DNA of 64,000 bases from assembly GCF_021611515.1 (NCBI RefSeq), contig NZ_CP090960.1, positions 2,542,001 to 2,606,000 on the forward strand. Direction: 5' to 3'. Made by a program: the position numbers and the translations under genes. Below, piece after piece: positions 1 through 9,358 of the stretch; position 1 is the first letter of the stretch, and every line of letters begins with the position of its first letter. Below the pieces are notes generated by a model. It did not search any database, had not been told where the DNA came from, and was given only the letters and a program-made list of their open reading frames with translations. This stretch comes from Mariluticola halotolerans. Lineage in GTDB: Bacteria; Pseudomonadota; Alphaproteobacteria; Rhizobiales; Devosiaceae.

Positions 1-1124
1 CCGAAAACGGCAATGTCACCGATTTCGGCGCGGTCGACATGAATGTCCTTGGGGGCCAGCTTGTCGGCGGTATTGCACAAGGGCCCGCCGATAAACACGC
101 TTTCATTATCGGCCACTTCCTGTCCCTCAAAAATCTGGGGGCGGTGCATGGGGATAATGGTCAGCGGGTGATTGATGCCCAGCGCCACCGGGCGGCGGAA
201 CTGGTGGGCACCGCCGGCGCAAATCACCTGTTTCTTGCCAAGGCTGTGTTTGATGTCGAGAATTTCGGTGCAATACCAGCCACTGTCGGCGGTCAGGTAA
301 CGGCCCAGTTCGAGCACGAACTGGCGATCGTTAAAGCCGAATTTGTCGATCATGCCCTTAAGGCTTTTGGCATAGGTTTCGGGAGAAAAGTCATTACCGG
401 TTTCAAGATAATCGATGCCGAAGCCGCCGCCGAAATCGATGATGTCGCAGCGCACGCCCTGATAGGTATCCTCGACACGGCGGGCGAGGTTGAACACCAG
501 TTCGCAATTTTTCAGCAGGTCCTTGATCTCAAGAATACCCGAGGCGGAATAGACATGCAGGCCGCGGAAATTGAGATGCGGCAGGGCGAGGATTTGCGGC
601 AGGATCTCGTTGAGGCGGCTTTCGTCAACGCCGAGCTTGGAACTGTCGCCGGAGAAATTGGCCTGCGCCCCGTGAATATGGAAATTGGGATTGACCCGGA
701 CCAGAATATCCTGGGTCTGGCCAAGTGTTGCGCAGATGGCTTCAAGCCGGTGGGCTTCGGTCAGGGATTCGATATGGACGGTCTCGATCCGGTTGGAGAC
801 GCTCCAGGCGAGTTCCTCTGGCGATTTGCCCGGGCCGGTGAAAATCAGCGCTTCCGGGCTGAAACCGGCATCAACCGCTTTTTGCGCTTCGCCGAGGCTG
901 GCGATCTCGATGCCATGGGCGTCGGATTCGCCGGCGGCGACCAGAAAGGCGTTATGCGGGTTGGCTTTCATCGCATAATAAATGCGGACATTTTCCGGCA
1001 AAAGCGCTTTGAGATTCTTGATTTTGCCGCGCATGGGCGCGGTATCATAAAGATAGAAGCTGCGCTGGGCCGGCGTTTCGGCGTGCTTGCGGATGGCGGC
1101 AAGAATATGCGGTTGCAGTTGCAT
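1..1124 (-). CDS. Type III PLP-dependent decarboxylase, 3' end beyond the window
   Basis: About 374 codons are visible; the C-terminus runs off the left edge. The fold is that of diaminopimelate/ornithine decarboxylase: a TIM barrel holding PLP, then a beta domain. The PLP lysine sits in YYAMKANP near residue 50, the phosphate-binding glycines in DFGGGFG, an ELGRYL segment follows, and the cysteine motif GPLCNTAD is near the visible end. ELGRYL and GPLC resemble the BtrK and exosortase-associated decarboxylases more than classical LysA (GPxCES) or ODC. A polyamine operon lies close by, so a putrescine-related role is conceivable, but the motifs do not fix the substrate. The ATG at 1124 was chosen as the first in-frame ATG. 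Confidence 0.85.
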   Translation of the reverse strand, partial: MQLQPHILAAIRKHAETPAQRSFYLYDTAPMRGKIKNLKALLPENVRIYYAMKANPHNAFLVAAGESDAHGIEIASLGEAQKAVDAGFSPEALIFTGPGKSPEELAWSVSNRIETVHIESLTEAHRLEAICATLGQTQDILVRVNPNFHIHGAQANFSGDSSKLGVDESRLNEILPQILALPHLNFRGLHVYSASGILEIKDLLKNCELVFNLARRVEDTYQGVRCDIIDFGGGFGIDYLETGNDFSPETYAKSLKGMIDKFGFNDRQFVLELGRYLTADSGWYCTEILDIKHSLGKKQVICAGGAHQFRRPVALGINHPLTIIPMHRPQIFEGQEVADNESVFIGGPLCNTADKLAPKDIHVDRAEIGDIAVF

Positions 1125-1346
1125 TGAATTTCCCGATTCGTAACGGTCCGGTTACTAGCTCATGATTGTGGCGGGACTGCTCGCATGAAAACAGCCGCGC
1201 GCCAAGTTATTCGTTTGTCCCCCGGCATTTCCCGGTCGCCCGGTTATGGGTTTGGCATTGACGGGCGCTGAATAAAAGCCAATTCTATCACTAACATTTC
1301 AGTCAGATCACCGATTTTACGGTGCAGAATCAAGTTGTGCCGTTCC

Positions 1347-2270
1347 ATGTTGCGCCCGCCTGCCGCCATTAAGCCCATTGAAGACAAAAGCCTTTTGGGT
1401 ATCTCCATGATGCTGGTGGCGGTGCTGTTGTTCACCGGCGTGGATATTTCGGCGAAGTGGCTGGTGCTGTCGGGTGTGCCCTCGCTTGAGGTGGTGTTCG
1501 CCCGCTATTCGGTGCATCTGGTCATCGTTCTGGCCGTGTTCGTGCCCACCCAGGGTCTGGCCCTGTTTCGCACCCATAGTCCGAAACTTGAACTTGTCCG
1601 GGCCCTGTCGCTGTTGTTTTCGACGGTCACCAATTTCATTGCCGTGCGCTATCTGCCGCTGACAGTGACGGGATCGATCGTTTTTGCCATGCCGATGATT
1701 CTGACGGTGCTGTCCGTGCCGATACTGGGGGAACGTGTGGGTTGGCGACGCTGGCTGGCGATCATTGCCGGGTTTGCCGGGGTGTTGATTATTGTCCGGC
1801 CGGGCGGCGAGACTTTTCATCCGGCGATCTTTTTGTCGCTTATCTCGGTCACCTGCTATGCGTTCTACAATATCTTCAATCGCAAGCTGGCCGGGGTGGA
1901 TTCACCTTATACCCAGCAGCTTTATTCGGCGCTGATTGCCACCTGCTGCATTGCGCCTTTTGCGTTTTCGGCCTGGGTCTGGCCCCAGGACGGGGCGGGC
2001 TGGGTGGCGTTTTTTGCCCTTGGGATTTTCGGCGGGGTGGGGCATTTGCTGCTGACCATGGCGCACCGGCTGGCGCAGGCGTCAACCCTTGCGCCCTTTG
2101 TCTATCCGCAGATCATCTATCTGACGGCCGCCAGCTGGCTGATCTTTGATCAGGCACCGGATGCGGCGGTTTTCATCGGCGCGCCGATTGTGATCGGCGC
2201 CGGGCTTTATATCTGGCTGCGGGAAAAGCAGCTTGCCGTCAAACCGACCCTGGCCGCACCCGTTCGATAG
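1347..2270 (+). CDS. EamA/DMT family transporter
   Basis: An integral membrane protein of about 307 residues, almost entirely hydrophobic, with about ten predicted helices in two EamA repeats, as expected for the drug/metabolite transporter superfamily. The second repeat starts around PAIFLSLISVTCYAFYN. Members export or import amino acids, nucleosides or other small metabolites; the substrate cannot be read from the sequence. The gene is divergent from the PLP decarboxylase and convergent with potI, 10 bases from its stop. An in-frame TTG at 1335 would add four residues; the ATG is preferred. Confidence 0.85.
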   Translation: MLRPPAAIKPIEDKSLLGISMMLVAVLLFTGVDISAKWLVLSGVPSLEVVFARYSVHLVIVLAVFVPTQGLALFRTHSPKLELVRALSLLFSTVTNFIAVRYLPLTVTGSIVFAMPMILTVLSVPILGERVGWRRWLAIIAGFAGVLIIVRPGGETFHPAIFLSLISVTCYAFYNIFNRKLAGVDSPYTQQLYSALIATCCIAPFAFSAWVWPQDGAGWVAFFALGIFGGVGHLLLTMAHRLAQASTLAPFVYPQIIYLTAASWLIFDQAPDAAVFIGAPIVIGAGLYIWLREKQLAVKPTLAAPVR

Positions 2271-2280
2271 GCCTTGTCTC

Positions 2281-3078
2281 TCAGGTTTTGGGCCGGCGCC
2301 ACATCTGCAGTGTGGCGATGACCACACCCAGCGCCACCACACCGATAATGATGGTGGCGAGGGCATTGATATCCGGGCTGACGCCGAGGCGGATTTTCGA
2401 GAAAATCACCATGGGCAGGGTGGAAGAGCCGGGGCCGGAGACAAAGCTGGCAATCACCAGATCGTCGAGCGACAGGGTGAAGGCCAAGAGCCAGCCCGAC
2501 ACAAGGGCTGGGGAGATGATCGGCAGGGTAATGTCGAAAAACACCCGGACCGGTGTTGCTCCCAGATCCTGCGCGGCCTCTTCCAGCGCCACATCAAGAT
2601 CGGCGAGGCGGGATTGCACCACCACGGTGACAAAAGCCATGCACAAGGTTGCGTGGGAGAGGACAATCGTCAAAACGCCGCGTCCGCCGGGCCAGCCGAA
2701 CATGGATTGCATGGCGACAAACAACAGCAGCATGGAAAGACCGATAATGACATCGGGCATGACAAGGGGGGCGGTGACCATGCCGGTCAAAAGGGTTCTG
2801 CCCCGGAACCTTCTGAAACGGGTGAGGGCGACAGCGGCAAGGGTGCCCAACACCAATGCCAGCGAGGCGCTGAGAGCGGCGATGACAAGGCTGAGGCGCG
2901 CGGCATCGATGATCTGGCTGTTCTGGAACAGTTCGCCATACCATTTGGTGGAGAAGCCGCCCCAGACTGTGACAAGCCGTGACTCGTTGAAGCTGAAAAT
3001 GACCAGCGAGATAATCGGGGCATATAAAAAGATGAAGCCGAGAATGGTTGCGGTGGTCAGAAGCCAGCGGCGGCGCAT
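2281..3078 (-). CDS. potI: Spermidine/putrescine ABC transporter permease PotI
   Basis: Inner-membrane permease of 265 residues with about six helices. The cytoplasmic EAA loop (EEAAQDLGATPVRVFF, about residues 166-181) contacts the ATPase. It is the last gene of the potFGHI operon and starts in a 4-bp ATGA overlap with potH, which suggests translational coupling. With PotH it forms the heterodimeric channel for putrescine or related polyamines. Length and order match the family. Specificity between putrescine and spermidine is inferred only from the four-gene PotFGHI arrangement. Confidence 0.93.
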   Translation of the reverse strand: MRRRWLLTTATILGFIFLYAPIISLVIFSFNESRLVTVWGGFSTKWYGELFQNSQIIDAARLSLVIAALSASLALVLGTLAAVALTRFRRFRGRTLLTGMVTAPLVMPDVIIGLSMLLLFVAMQSMFGWPGGRGVLTIVLSHATLCMAFVTVVVQSRLADLDVALEEAAQDLGATPVRVFFDITLPIISPALVSGWLLAFTLSLDDLVIASFVSGPGSSTLPMVIFSKIRLGVSPDINALATIIIGVVALGVVIATLQMWRRPKT

Positions 3079-4034
3079 CAGCGGTCTCCTGCGATATTGG
3101 CTTCGACATTGCGCATGAACATGATCGGCAGCACCACAGCGATCAGCATGGCGATGGCAACGGCGGAGGCCACGGGCCAGTCGCGGTTGGAGAAGAACTC
3201 ATCCCAGAGCACGCGCCCGATCATCAGGGTGTCCGGGCCGCCGAGGAGGGCCGGAATGACGAACTCGCCAATGGCTGGAATAAAGACCAGCATGGAACCG
3301 GCTATGATACCGGGCAGGGACAAGGGCAGGGTGACGGTGAAAAAGGTCGTCATCGGGCGGGCCCCGAGATCGGCTGCGGCCTCAAGCAGCGCTTCGTCGA
3401 GCTTCACCAGATTGGTATAGAGCGGCAGGATCATGAAGGGCAGATAGGTATAGACGATGCCGACATAAACGGCGAAATCGGTCTGCAGCATGGGCAGCGG
3501 ATCGCTGATAATGCCGGTGCTCATCAGGAAATTGTTGATGACGCCATTGCTCTTGAGAAAACCGATCCAGGCATAGACCCGCAACAGGAAAGACGACCAG
3601 AAGGGCAAGATCACCAGCATCAGCAGGATATTGCGGTAGCGTTCGCCGGACCGGGCGATGAAATAGGCCATCGGGTAGGCGATCAGCAGGGCGATCAGGG
3701 TGGAGAAAGCGGCGATCTTGATCGAGCTGAGATAGGCTGAGATATAAAGCGGATCATCCAGCAGGAACTGGAAATTGCCGAAATTGAGGGTGACGATCAT
3801 GCGCCCGTCCGCGGTCCATTCGAGAATGGGCAAATAGGGCGGGCTGGCAAGGGTGATTTCGGACAGGGCGATTTTGGCGACCACCGCGAAGGGGATCAGA
3901 AAAAAGATCAACAGCCAGAGCGTGGGGGCGGCAATGACCAGGGTGCGCCCTGAAACACCAACATGGCCGAGGGCTCTGGCGATCAGGCTCCAGGGCCTGG
4001 TTTTTATGGTTTGTGTCGCCTCCGCCTGGCTCAT
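3078..4034 (-). CDS. potH: Spermidine/putrescine ABC transporter permease PotH
   Basis: Inner-membrane permease of 318 residues with six main helices and the EAA loop LEAAADLGARPMTTFF near residue 217. It pairs with PotI. The ATG at 4034 overlaps the potG stop as ATGA. An upstream extension of the open frame would run into potG and encodes a basic stretch with no family resemblance, so the inner start is preferred. The N-terminal tail before the first helix is about 33 residues long, normal for PotH. Confidence 0.92.
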   Translation of the reverse strand: MSQAEATQTIKTRPWSLIARALGHVGVSGRTLVIAAPTLWLLIFFLIPFAVVAKIALSEITLASPPYLPILEWTADGRMIVTLNFGNFQFLLDDPLYISAYLSSIKIAAFSTLIALLIAYPMAYFIARSGERYRNILLMLVILPFWSSFLLRVYAWIGFLKSNGVINNFLMSTGIISDPLPMLQTDFAVYVGIVYTYLPFMILPLYTNLVKLDEALLEAAADLGARPMTTFFTVTLPLSLPGIIAGSMLVFIPAIGEFVIPALLGGPDTLMIGRVLWDEFFSNRDWPVASAVAIAMLIAVVLPIMFMRNVEANIAGDR

Positions 4035-5173
4035 GAGGTCAGCACCACGCCGCCGGTATCGCCCCATGACAGATAGACGGTTTCATCCCAGCGGATTTCA
4101 TCAATGGCGCCGCGCTCGGTATTGGGCTTGGTGACCTGGATGTGCTTGCCGCTCTCCAGGGTGACCCGGTAAATCGACATGTCGCCAAGATAGACAATGT
4201 CCTCGACCAGCCCCTTGGTGAAATTGGCATCGCCTTCGGGCTTGTTGCGCTGGAGGCGGATTTTTTCCGGGCGCAAGGCAAACCAGAGCGTCTGGTCGGG
4301 CGCGCAGGCGACGCCATGACCGACATAGATATCGCAACCGGCTTCAGCCGAGCGGATGCGGATATGGTCCTGTTCGTCCTCGATCACCCGGCCCTCGAAC
4401 ATATTGACTGACCCGATAAAGCCGGCCACGAAGCGCGAATTGGGATATTCATAGATTTCGCGCGGTTCGCCGATCTGGGCGATATAGCCCTCATCCATTA
4501 CCCCGACCCTTGTGGCGAGCGACATGGCCTCTTCCTGATCGTGGGTGACGACGATGAAGGTGACCCCGAGGGTTTCCTGAATCTTGACCAGTTCGAACTG
4601 GGTTTCCTCGCGCAGCTTCTTGTCGAGTGCGCCAAGCGGTTCGTCGAGCAGCAGCAATTTGGGGCGGCGGGCGAGAGCGCGGGCCAAAGCCACGCGCTGG
4701 CGCTGGCCGCCTGACAATTGATGCGGCTTGCGCGTGCCGTAATTATCGAGTTTGACCAGTTTGAGCAGGTCAGCGACGCGGCCATTGATCTCGTCCCGGG
4801 CCATGCCATGGCGCTTGAGACCATAGGCGATATTGGCCGCGACATTCATGTGCGGGAACAGGGCATAGGACTGGAACATCATATTGACCGGGCGGGCATA
4901 GGGCGGCACCCCGGCCATGTCCTGCCCGTCAATCTCGATTGTGCCCGAGGTCATGTCCTCAAACCCCGCGAGCATGCGCAACAGTGTTGATTTGCCCGAG
5001 CCGGATCCGCCCAGAAGACAGAACAATTCGCTTTTGAAAATATCGAGCGAGACATTGTCGACGGCGGTGACGTCGCCGAATTTCTTGGTGACGTTGCGAA
5101 TGCGCACGAAGGGTTTGGCGTTGCTGTCGCGCCAGGGTCTGGCTTCGGCAGCGATGGGCTGGTTGCTGTTCAC
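4031..5173 (-). CDS. potG: Polyamine ABC transporter ATP-binding protein PotG
   Basis: ABC ATPase of 380 residues that powers the PotHI channel. Visible motifs are Walker A GGSGSGKST (about residue 54), the Q-loop in MMFQSYALFPHM, signature LSGGQRQR (about 153), Walker B LLLLDEP (about 174) and the H-loop VTHDQEE. The last third is a TOBE/OB regulatory domain, as in PotA/PotG. The GTG start at 5173 has a GGGGGA Shine-Dalgarno site eight bases upstream and gives the usual length; the open frame to 5263 would overlap potF and is rejected. It overlaps potH by four bases. Confidence 0.92.
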   Translation of the reverse strand: MNSNQPIAAEARPWRDSNAKPFVRIRNVTKKFGDVTAVDNVSLDIFKSELFCLLGGSGSGKSTLLRMLAGFEDMTSGTIEIDGQDMAGVPPYARPVNMMFQSYALFPHMNVAANIAYGLKRHGMARDEINGRVADLLKLVKLDNYGTRKPHQLSGGQRQRVALARALARRPKLLLLDEPLGALDKKLREETQFELVKIQETLGVTFIVVTHDQEEAMSLATRVGVMDEGYIAQIGEPREIYEYPNSRFVAGFIGSVNMFEGRVIEDEQDHIRIRSAEAGCDIYVGHGVACAPDQTLWFALRPEKIRLQRNKPEGDANFTKGLVEDIVYLGDMSIYRVTLESGKHIQVTKPNTERGAIDEIRWDETVYLSWGDTGGVVLTS

Positions 5174-5235
5174 GTCAAATCCCCCGAACTGGATAAATGC
5201 CGGAGCGGATGCATGCACCCGCCCCGGCCTTGTGG

Positions 5236-6324
5236 TTACTGGCCGGTCTTGATCCGCGTCCATGCGCGGGTCAGCAAACGGTCGAACCGGAGGGAATAGG
5301 CCCGGATGGCGAAGAGGTTGTTCTTGACCTCTTCGGCGGGATAAATGGCCGGGTCGCCCGTCACCGCGGGATCGATGAGATCGAAGGAGGCGGCGTTGGC
5401 ATTGGCATAGAACACATAGTTGGAAATGTCGGCGGCGATCTGCGGCTGCATGACAAAATCGATGAACTTGTGGGCATTGTCCGGATGGGGTGCATCGGCG
5501 GGAATGGCCATCATGTCGAACCAGACAACTGCGCCTTCCTTGGGGATGACATAGTTGATTTCAACGCCCTGACCGGCTTCTGCGGCGCGGTCGCGCGATT
5601 GCAGGATGTCGCCGGAATAACCATGGGCAATGCAGACATCGCCATTGGCGAGGTCAGAGATATATTGCGAGGAATGGTAATAGCGGATGTAGGGGCGAAT
5701 GCTGGTGAGCAGTTCTTCGGCCTTGGCCAGGTCATCGGGATCTTCGCTCAAGGGATCAAGGCCGAGATATTTAAGGGCGGCCGGCAGCACCTCGGTGGGG
5801 GCGTCGAGCAGGGTGACGCCACAATCAGCAAATTTCGAGACGATTTCGGTATCGAAAATCATCGACCAGCTATCGACCGGCGCGTCGGGCATGCGCTCCT
5901 TGATGGCGGCGGTATTATAACCAAAGCCGGTGGTGCCCCACATATAGACTACCGAATGGGCATTATCCGGATCGTTGGTTTTCACCGTTTCCATGATTGC
6001 ACTGTCCATATTGGCCAGGTTTGGCAATTTGGACTTGTCGAGCGGCTGGAACAGGCCTGCCTGGATCTGGCGCTCAAGGAAAGACGCGCTGGGCACGACC
6101 ACGTCATAGCCCGAATTGCCGGTCAGCAATTTGGCTTCGACCAGTTCATTGGCGTCGAACACATCATAATTGACCTTGATGCCTGTCTCCGCCTCAAACT
6201 TGGCGATGGTGTCCTCGGCGATATAATCCGACCAGTTATAGACATTGACCACCGCTTCTTCCTGGGCAATGGCGTGCCCGGCAAGAAGGGATAGGCCCGC
6301 AGCGATAGTGAGGATTTTGTGCAT
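5236..6324 (-). CDS. potF: Periplasmic putrescine/spermidine-binding protein PotF
   Basis: Extracytoplasmic polyamine-binding protein of 362 residues, first gene of potFGHI. The signal peptide MHKILTIAAGLSLLAGHAIA ends at an AQ|EE-like cleavage site. The mature protein opens with VVNVYNWSDYIAEDTIAKFE, the typical PotD/PotF beginning whose W and D line the polyamine site. The family motifs WGTTGFGYN and NGDVCIAHGYSGD are also present. The ATG at 6324 has GGAG ten bases upstream; codons further up would spoil the signal peptide. The 63-base gap to potG is the only real spacer in the operon. Confidence 0.93.
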   Translation of the reverse strand: MHKILTIAAGLSLLAGHAIAQEEAVVNVYNWSDYIAEDTIAKFEAETGIKVNYDVFDANELVEAKLLTGNSGYDVVVPSASFLERQIQAGLFQPLDKSKLPNLANMDSAIMETVKTNDPDNAHSVVYMWGTTGFGYNTAAIKERMPDAPVDSWSMIFDTEIVSKFADCGVTLLDAPTEVLPAALKYLGLDPLSEDPDDLAKAEELLTSIRPYIRYYHSSQYISDLANGDVCIAHGYSGDILQSRDRAAEAGQGVEINYVIPKEGAVVWFDMMAIPADAPHPDNAHKFIDFVMQPQIAADISNYVFYANANAASFDLIDPAVTGDPAIYPAEEVKNNLFAIRAYSLRFDRLLTRAWTRIKTGQ

Positions 6325-6540
6325 TCGCTTGGCTCCTGAATACATATGTGCCCGGTTCCCGCCAAACCTGACGCCGCAAGCCAGCCTGCCGGTCGGGACC
6401 TCTCAAAAGATAAGCAGAAATTGCGAGGGGACGCTACCACGAACATTCGGCGGCGCTAAGAGCTTTCCAGCGCGGCTTCGGGCTGGACTGATCTGTTCAG
6501 GACCAGCTGAAAATCATGGCGCCGTCTGCAGCCTTCGCCT

Positions 6541-7455
6541 ATGCATGAAGGCATGACACAGATTTCAAAATCAGCCTGGCTGAGCGCCATCCCTGCCATT
6601 TTCGTGCTGTTATGGTCGACCGGATTTGTCGGTGCGCTCTATGCCATGCCCTATGCGCATCCGTTCGGCTTTCTCAGCCTGCGGTTTATCCTCTGCATCA
6701 TCCTGATCGGGGGATATTGTGTGCTCACCCGCGCCGAGTGGCCACGTGGCGAAGCATTGTGGGCGGCGCTTGTCACCGGGGCACTGATTCACGGGATTTA
6801 TCTGGGCGCGGTGTTCTGGGCGATCAAGCATGGTTTTCCCTCCGGCTTTGCCGGGCTGGTTGTGGGGTTGCAACCGGTGGTGACCATGTTGCTGGCCGGG
6901 CTGCTGCTGGGCGAGCGGGTGTCCATCCGGCAAACGGCCGGTTTTGCCATCGGTCTTTTAGGTGTGGTGATGGTGTTCTGGCCGCGGCTCGGGGGCGAGC
7001 TGGGCGGAGATTTCATCCGGAACGGGCTGGTGGTTTTTGTGGGTGTGGTGGCGATCAGCCTTGGCACTGTCATGCAGAAGCGGTTCGGCGGCAAAGGCAA
7101 TCTGGCGGCGGGCACGGCGGTGCAATATGTCGGTGCGCTGATGCTTTCGGGTGTGATCGTTCTTTTTTTCGAGCCGCTGGAGATGGAATGGACCGGTTCG
7201 CTGATTTTTGCACTGGTCTGGCTGGTTCTGGTGCTCTCGGTTGGTGCCATTGTTTTGCTGATGGTCATGATCCGTGCCGGCGAGGTCTCGCGGGTGGCAT
7301 CGCTTTTCTATCTGGTGCCGGCGGTGACGGCGGTTCTGGCCTATTTCCTGTTCGGGGAAACCTTGAACCTTATTCAGGTTGGGGGCATCGTGGTAGCCTC
7401 GGCCGGGGTGGCCCTGGCGACAATGCGGCGGCGCCCCGCGCCACCCCCCTTATAA
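6541..7455 (+). CDS. EamA/DMT family transporter upstream of psuGK
   Basis: Membrane protein of 304 residues with about ten helices in two EamA repeats ([21 protein letters not shown] and [17 protein letters not shown] are the family ends of each half). An in-frame ATG at 6553 gives a version four residues shorter. The 40-base gap to psuG on the same strand suggests co-transcription with pseudouridine catabolism, so it may move pseudouridine, uracil, ribose or a related compound. That role is inferred from context only. Confidence 0.87.
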   Translation: MHEGMTQISKSAWLSAIPAIFVLLWSTGFVGALYAMPYAHPFGFLSLRFILCIILIGGYCVLTRAEWPRGEALWAALVTGALIHGIYLGAVFWAIKHGFPSGFAGLVVGLQPVVTMLLAGLLLGERVSIRQTAGFAIGLLGVVMVFWPRLGGELGGDFIRNGLVVFVGVVAISLGTVMQKRFGGKGNLAAGTAVQYVGALMLSGVIVLFFEPLEMEWTGSLIFALVWLVLVLSVGAIVLLMVMIRAGEVSRVASLFYLVPAVTAVLAYFLFGETLNLIQVGGIVVASAGVALATMRRRPAPPPL

Positions 7456-7495
7456 TCCGCGTCCGCTCAGTGCCGGATGTGCAGGAGAGACTATC

Positions 7496-8416
7496 ATGAT
7501 GAAAACCGATCATTTGCGGGTGAGTGCGCCGGTTGCAGCGGCAGTGGCTGCCGGGCAACCCGTGGTCGCGCTTGAATCGACCATTATCACCCATGGCATG
7601 CCCTATCCCGAAAATATCGAAATGGCCCATTCGGTGGAGGGGATCATCCGGCAGAACGGGGCCGTTCCCGCGACCATTGCCATGATGGACGGGATGATGG
7701 TGGCCGGTGTTGGCGGCGATGATCTGGAACGGCTGGCCCGTGAGGGGCACAGCGCGGCGAAAGCCTCGCGACGCGACATGGCGGCGCTTTTAGCCAAGGG
7801 TACGATGGCGGGCACGACGGTGGCGACCACAATGCTCATCGCCCAGATGGCCGGCATAAAGGTGTTTGCCACCGGCGGCATTGGCGGGGTGCATCGGGGG
7901 GCCGAGCACACATTTGATGTGTCCGCAGATATATCGGAATTGTCGCAAACGCCGGTTGCGGTGGTGTGCGCGGGGGCGAAATCCATTCTCGATATTCCCA
8001 AAACCCTTGAAATGCTTGAGACCAACGGGGTGCCGGTTATCGGCTATGGCACCGATGCGTTCCCGGCGTTTTATGTGCGCGATAGCGGCTATCCGGCGGA
8101 TCACCGGTTCGACAACCCAGAGGATGTGGCGCATATGCTGGCGCTGCATTGGCAATTGGGCATGGGTGGGGTGCTGATCGGCAACCCGATTCCGGCCGAA
8201 TTTGCGCTCGATGCGGAGATGATCGAATTGCGGGTCAAGCAGGCTATTACCCAGGCGGAAGAACAGGGAATTACCCGCAAGGACATCACACCGTTTTTGC
8301 TGGGGCGGATGCTGGAACTGACCGAAGGCAAAAGCCTTGCGGCGAATATTGCTCTCGTTAAACACAATGCTGCTGTGGCCGCGCAGATTGCGGTTGCGCT
8401 GGCGAAGCGGGGCTGA
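7496..8416 (+). CDS. psuG: Pseudouridine-5'-phosphate glycosidase PsuG
   Basis: Cytoplasmic enzyme of 306 residues that reversibly splits pseudouridine 5'-phosphate into uracil and ribose 5-phosphate by breaking the C-C glycosidic bond. Family residues are visible: Glu in [13 protein letters not shown], Lys in [10 protein letters not shown], Asp in the manganese site FDVSADI, and Lys in CAGAKSILD. Glycine-rich [11 protein letters not shown] is a family hallmark. AGGAGA lies just upstream of two adjacent ATGs (7496 and 7499). The psuK gene follows after eight bases, the usual pair. Confidence 0.95.
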   Translation: MMKTDHLRVSAPVAAAVAAGQPVVALESTIITHGMPYPENIEMAHSVEGIIRQNGAVPATIAMMDGMMVAGVGGDDLERLAREGHSAAKASRRDMAALLAKGTMAGTTVATTMLIAQMAGIKVFATGGIGGVHRGAEHTFDVSADISELSQTPVAVVCAGAKSILDIPKTLEMLETNGVPVIGYGTDAFPAFYVRDSGYPADHRFDNPEDVAHMLALHWQLGMGGVLIGNPIPAEFALDAEMIELRVKQAITQAEEQGITRKDITPFLLGRMLELTEGKSLAANIALVKHNAAVAAQIAVALAKRG

Positions 8417-8424
8417 GCCGGGCC

Positions 8425-9321
8425 GTGCTGCCGGTGCTCAAGGGCGGCGTTCTGGTTGTGGGCGATGTGATGGAAGACATCATCGTGCGCCCGGATGGCC
8501 CGATGGTGCGTGGCTCTGATGTGACTGCGGAAATTCACACCCTGCCCGGCGGCTCCGGGGCCAATCAGGCGATGTGGCTGGCCCGGCTTGGGGTGCCTGT
8601 GTCGTTTATGGCGCGGGTGGGGGCGGATGATCTGCCGCGCTATGAAAAACTGTTTGAGCAGCGGGGCGTGACCCCTTTGCTGAGAGGTGATCCGGTGCGG
8701 GGCACCGGCCGGCTGGTGACCCTTCTGGACAATGATGGGGAGCGCAGCTTTTTCAGTGACCGGGGCGCCAATCTGGCGCTTGATGCGGGTGATCTGACCC
8801 CGCACATGCTGACCGGTATCGGCCTTGTGCATATTTCGGGATACAGTTTTTTCGCGCCCGGACCGCGTGCGGCCATGCGTGAACTGATGGCACTTGCGGG
8901 TGCCGCAGGCATTCCGGTTTCTGTTGATCCGGCCTCGACGGGGTTTCTGGCCAGTGCCGGTGCTTCTGAATTTCTAGGCTGGACCCAGGGGGCGGCAATG
9001 CTGTTTCCCAATCATGAGGAAGCCGCCTTTCTGGCCGGCACCGATGACCCGGCGATGCAGATGAAAATGCTCGGCGCGCATTATGATTTTGTTGTTATGA
9101 AGCGCGGGGCGATGGGGGCGATTGCGGGCGGAGGCGAGGGGATTGTGGCCAGCGCGGCGGCGCTCGAAATCAAGGCAGTCGACAGCACCGGCGCGGGCGA
9201 CGCCTTTCTGGCCGGGTTTGTGGCGGCGCGCCGGGAAGGCGCTGATATGCAGGCCTGTTTAATCGCTGGCAATGCCGCCGGCGCAAAAGCCGCCTCCCGG
9301 CTTGGCGGGCAACCTGCTTAA
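8425..9321 (+). CDS. psuK: PfkB-family kinase, probable pseudouridine kinase PsuK
   Basis: Ribokinase-fold sugar kinase of 298 residues. The N-terminal PfkB signature is GGSGANQAMWLARLG and the catalytic one is DSTGAGDAFLAGF near residue 252, where Asp acts as base and GAGD forms the anion hole. Placement directly behind psuG makes pseudouridine the likely substrate, giving the 5'-phosphate that PsuG cleaves. The start is GTG, eight bases after the psuG stop. PfkB kinases differ in specificity, so a ribokinase-type substrate cannot be excluded from sequence alone. Confidence 0.85.
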   Translation: MLPVLKGGVLVVGDVMEDIIVRPDGPMVRGSDVTAEIHTLPGGSGANQAMWLARLGVPVSFMARVGADDLPRYEKLFEQRGVTPLLRGDPVRGTGRLVTLLDNDGERSFFSDRGANLALDAGDLTPHMLTGIGLVHISGYSFFAPGPRAAMRELMALAGAAGIPVSVDPASTGFLASAGASEFLGWTQGAAMLFPNHEEAAFLAGTDDPAMQMKMLGAHYDFVVMKRGAMGAIAGGGEGIVASAAALEIKAVDSTGAGDAFLAGFVAARREGADMQACLIAGNAAGAKAASRLGGQPA

Positions 9322-9358
9322 GGGTCTGCCCGTGATGGCGTGCCGTTGATCGCGGTGG

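Noticed and set aside
2288-3118. A 276-codon plus-strand frame over potI
   Set aside because: It lies entirely opposite to potI and encodes Arg/Ser/Thr-rich low-complexity sequence with no family features.
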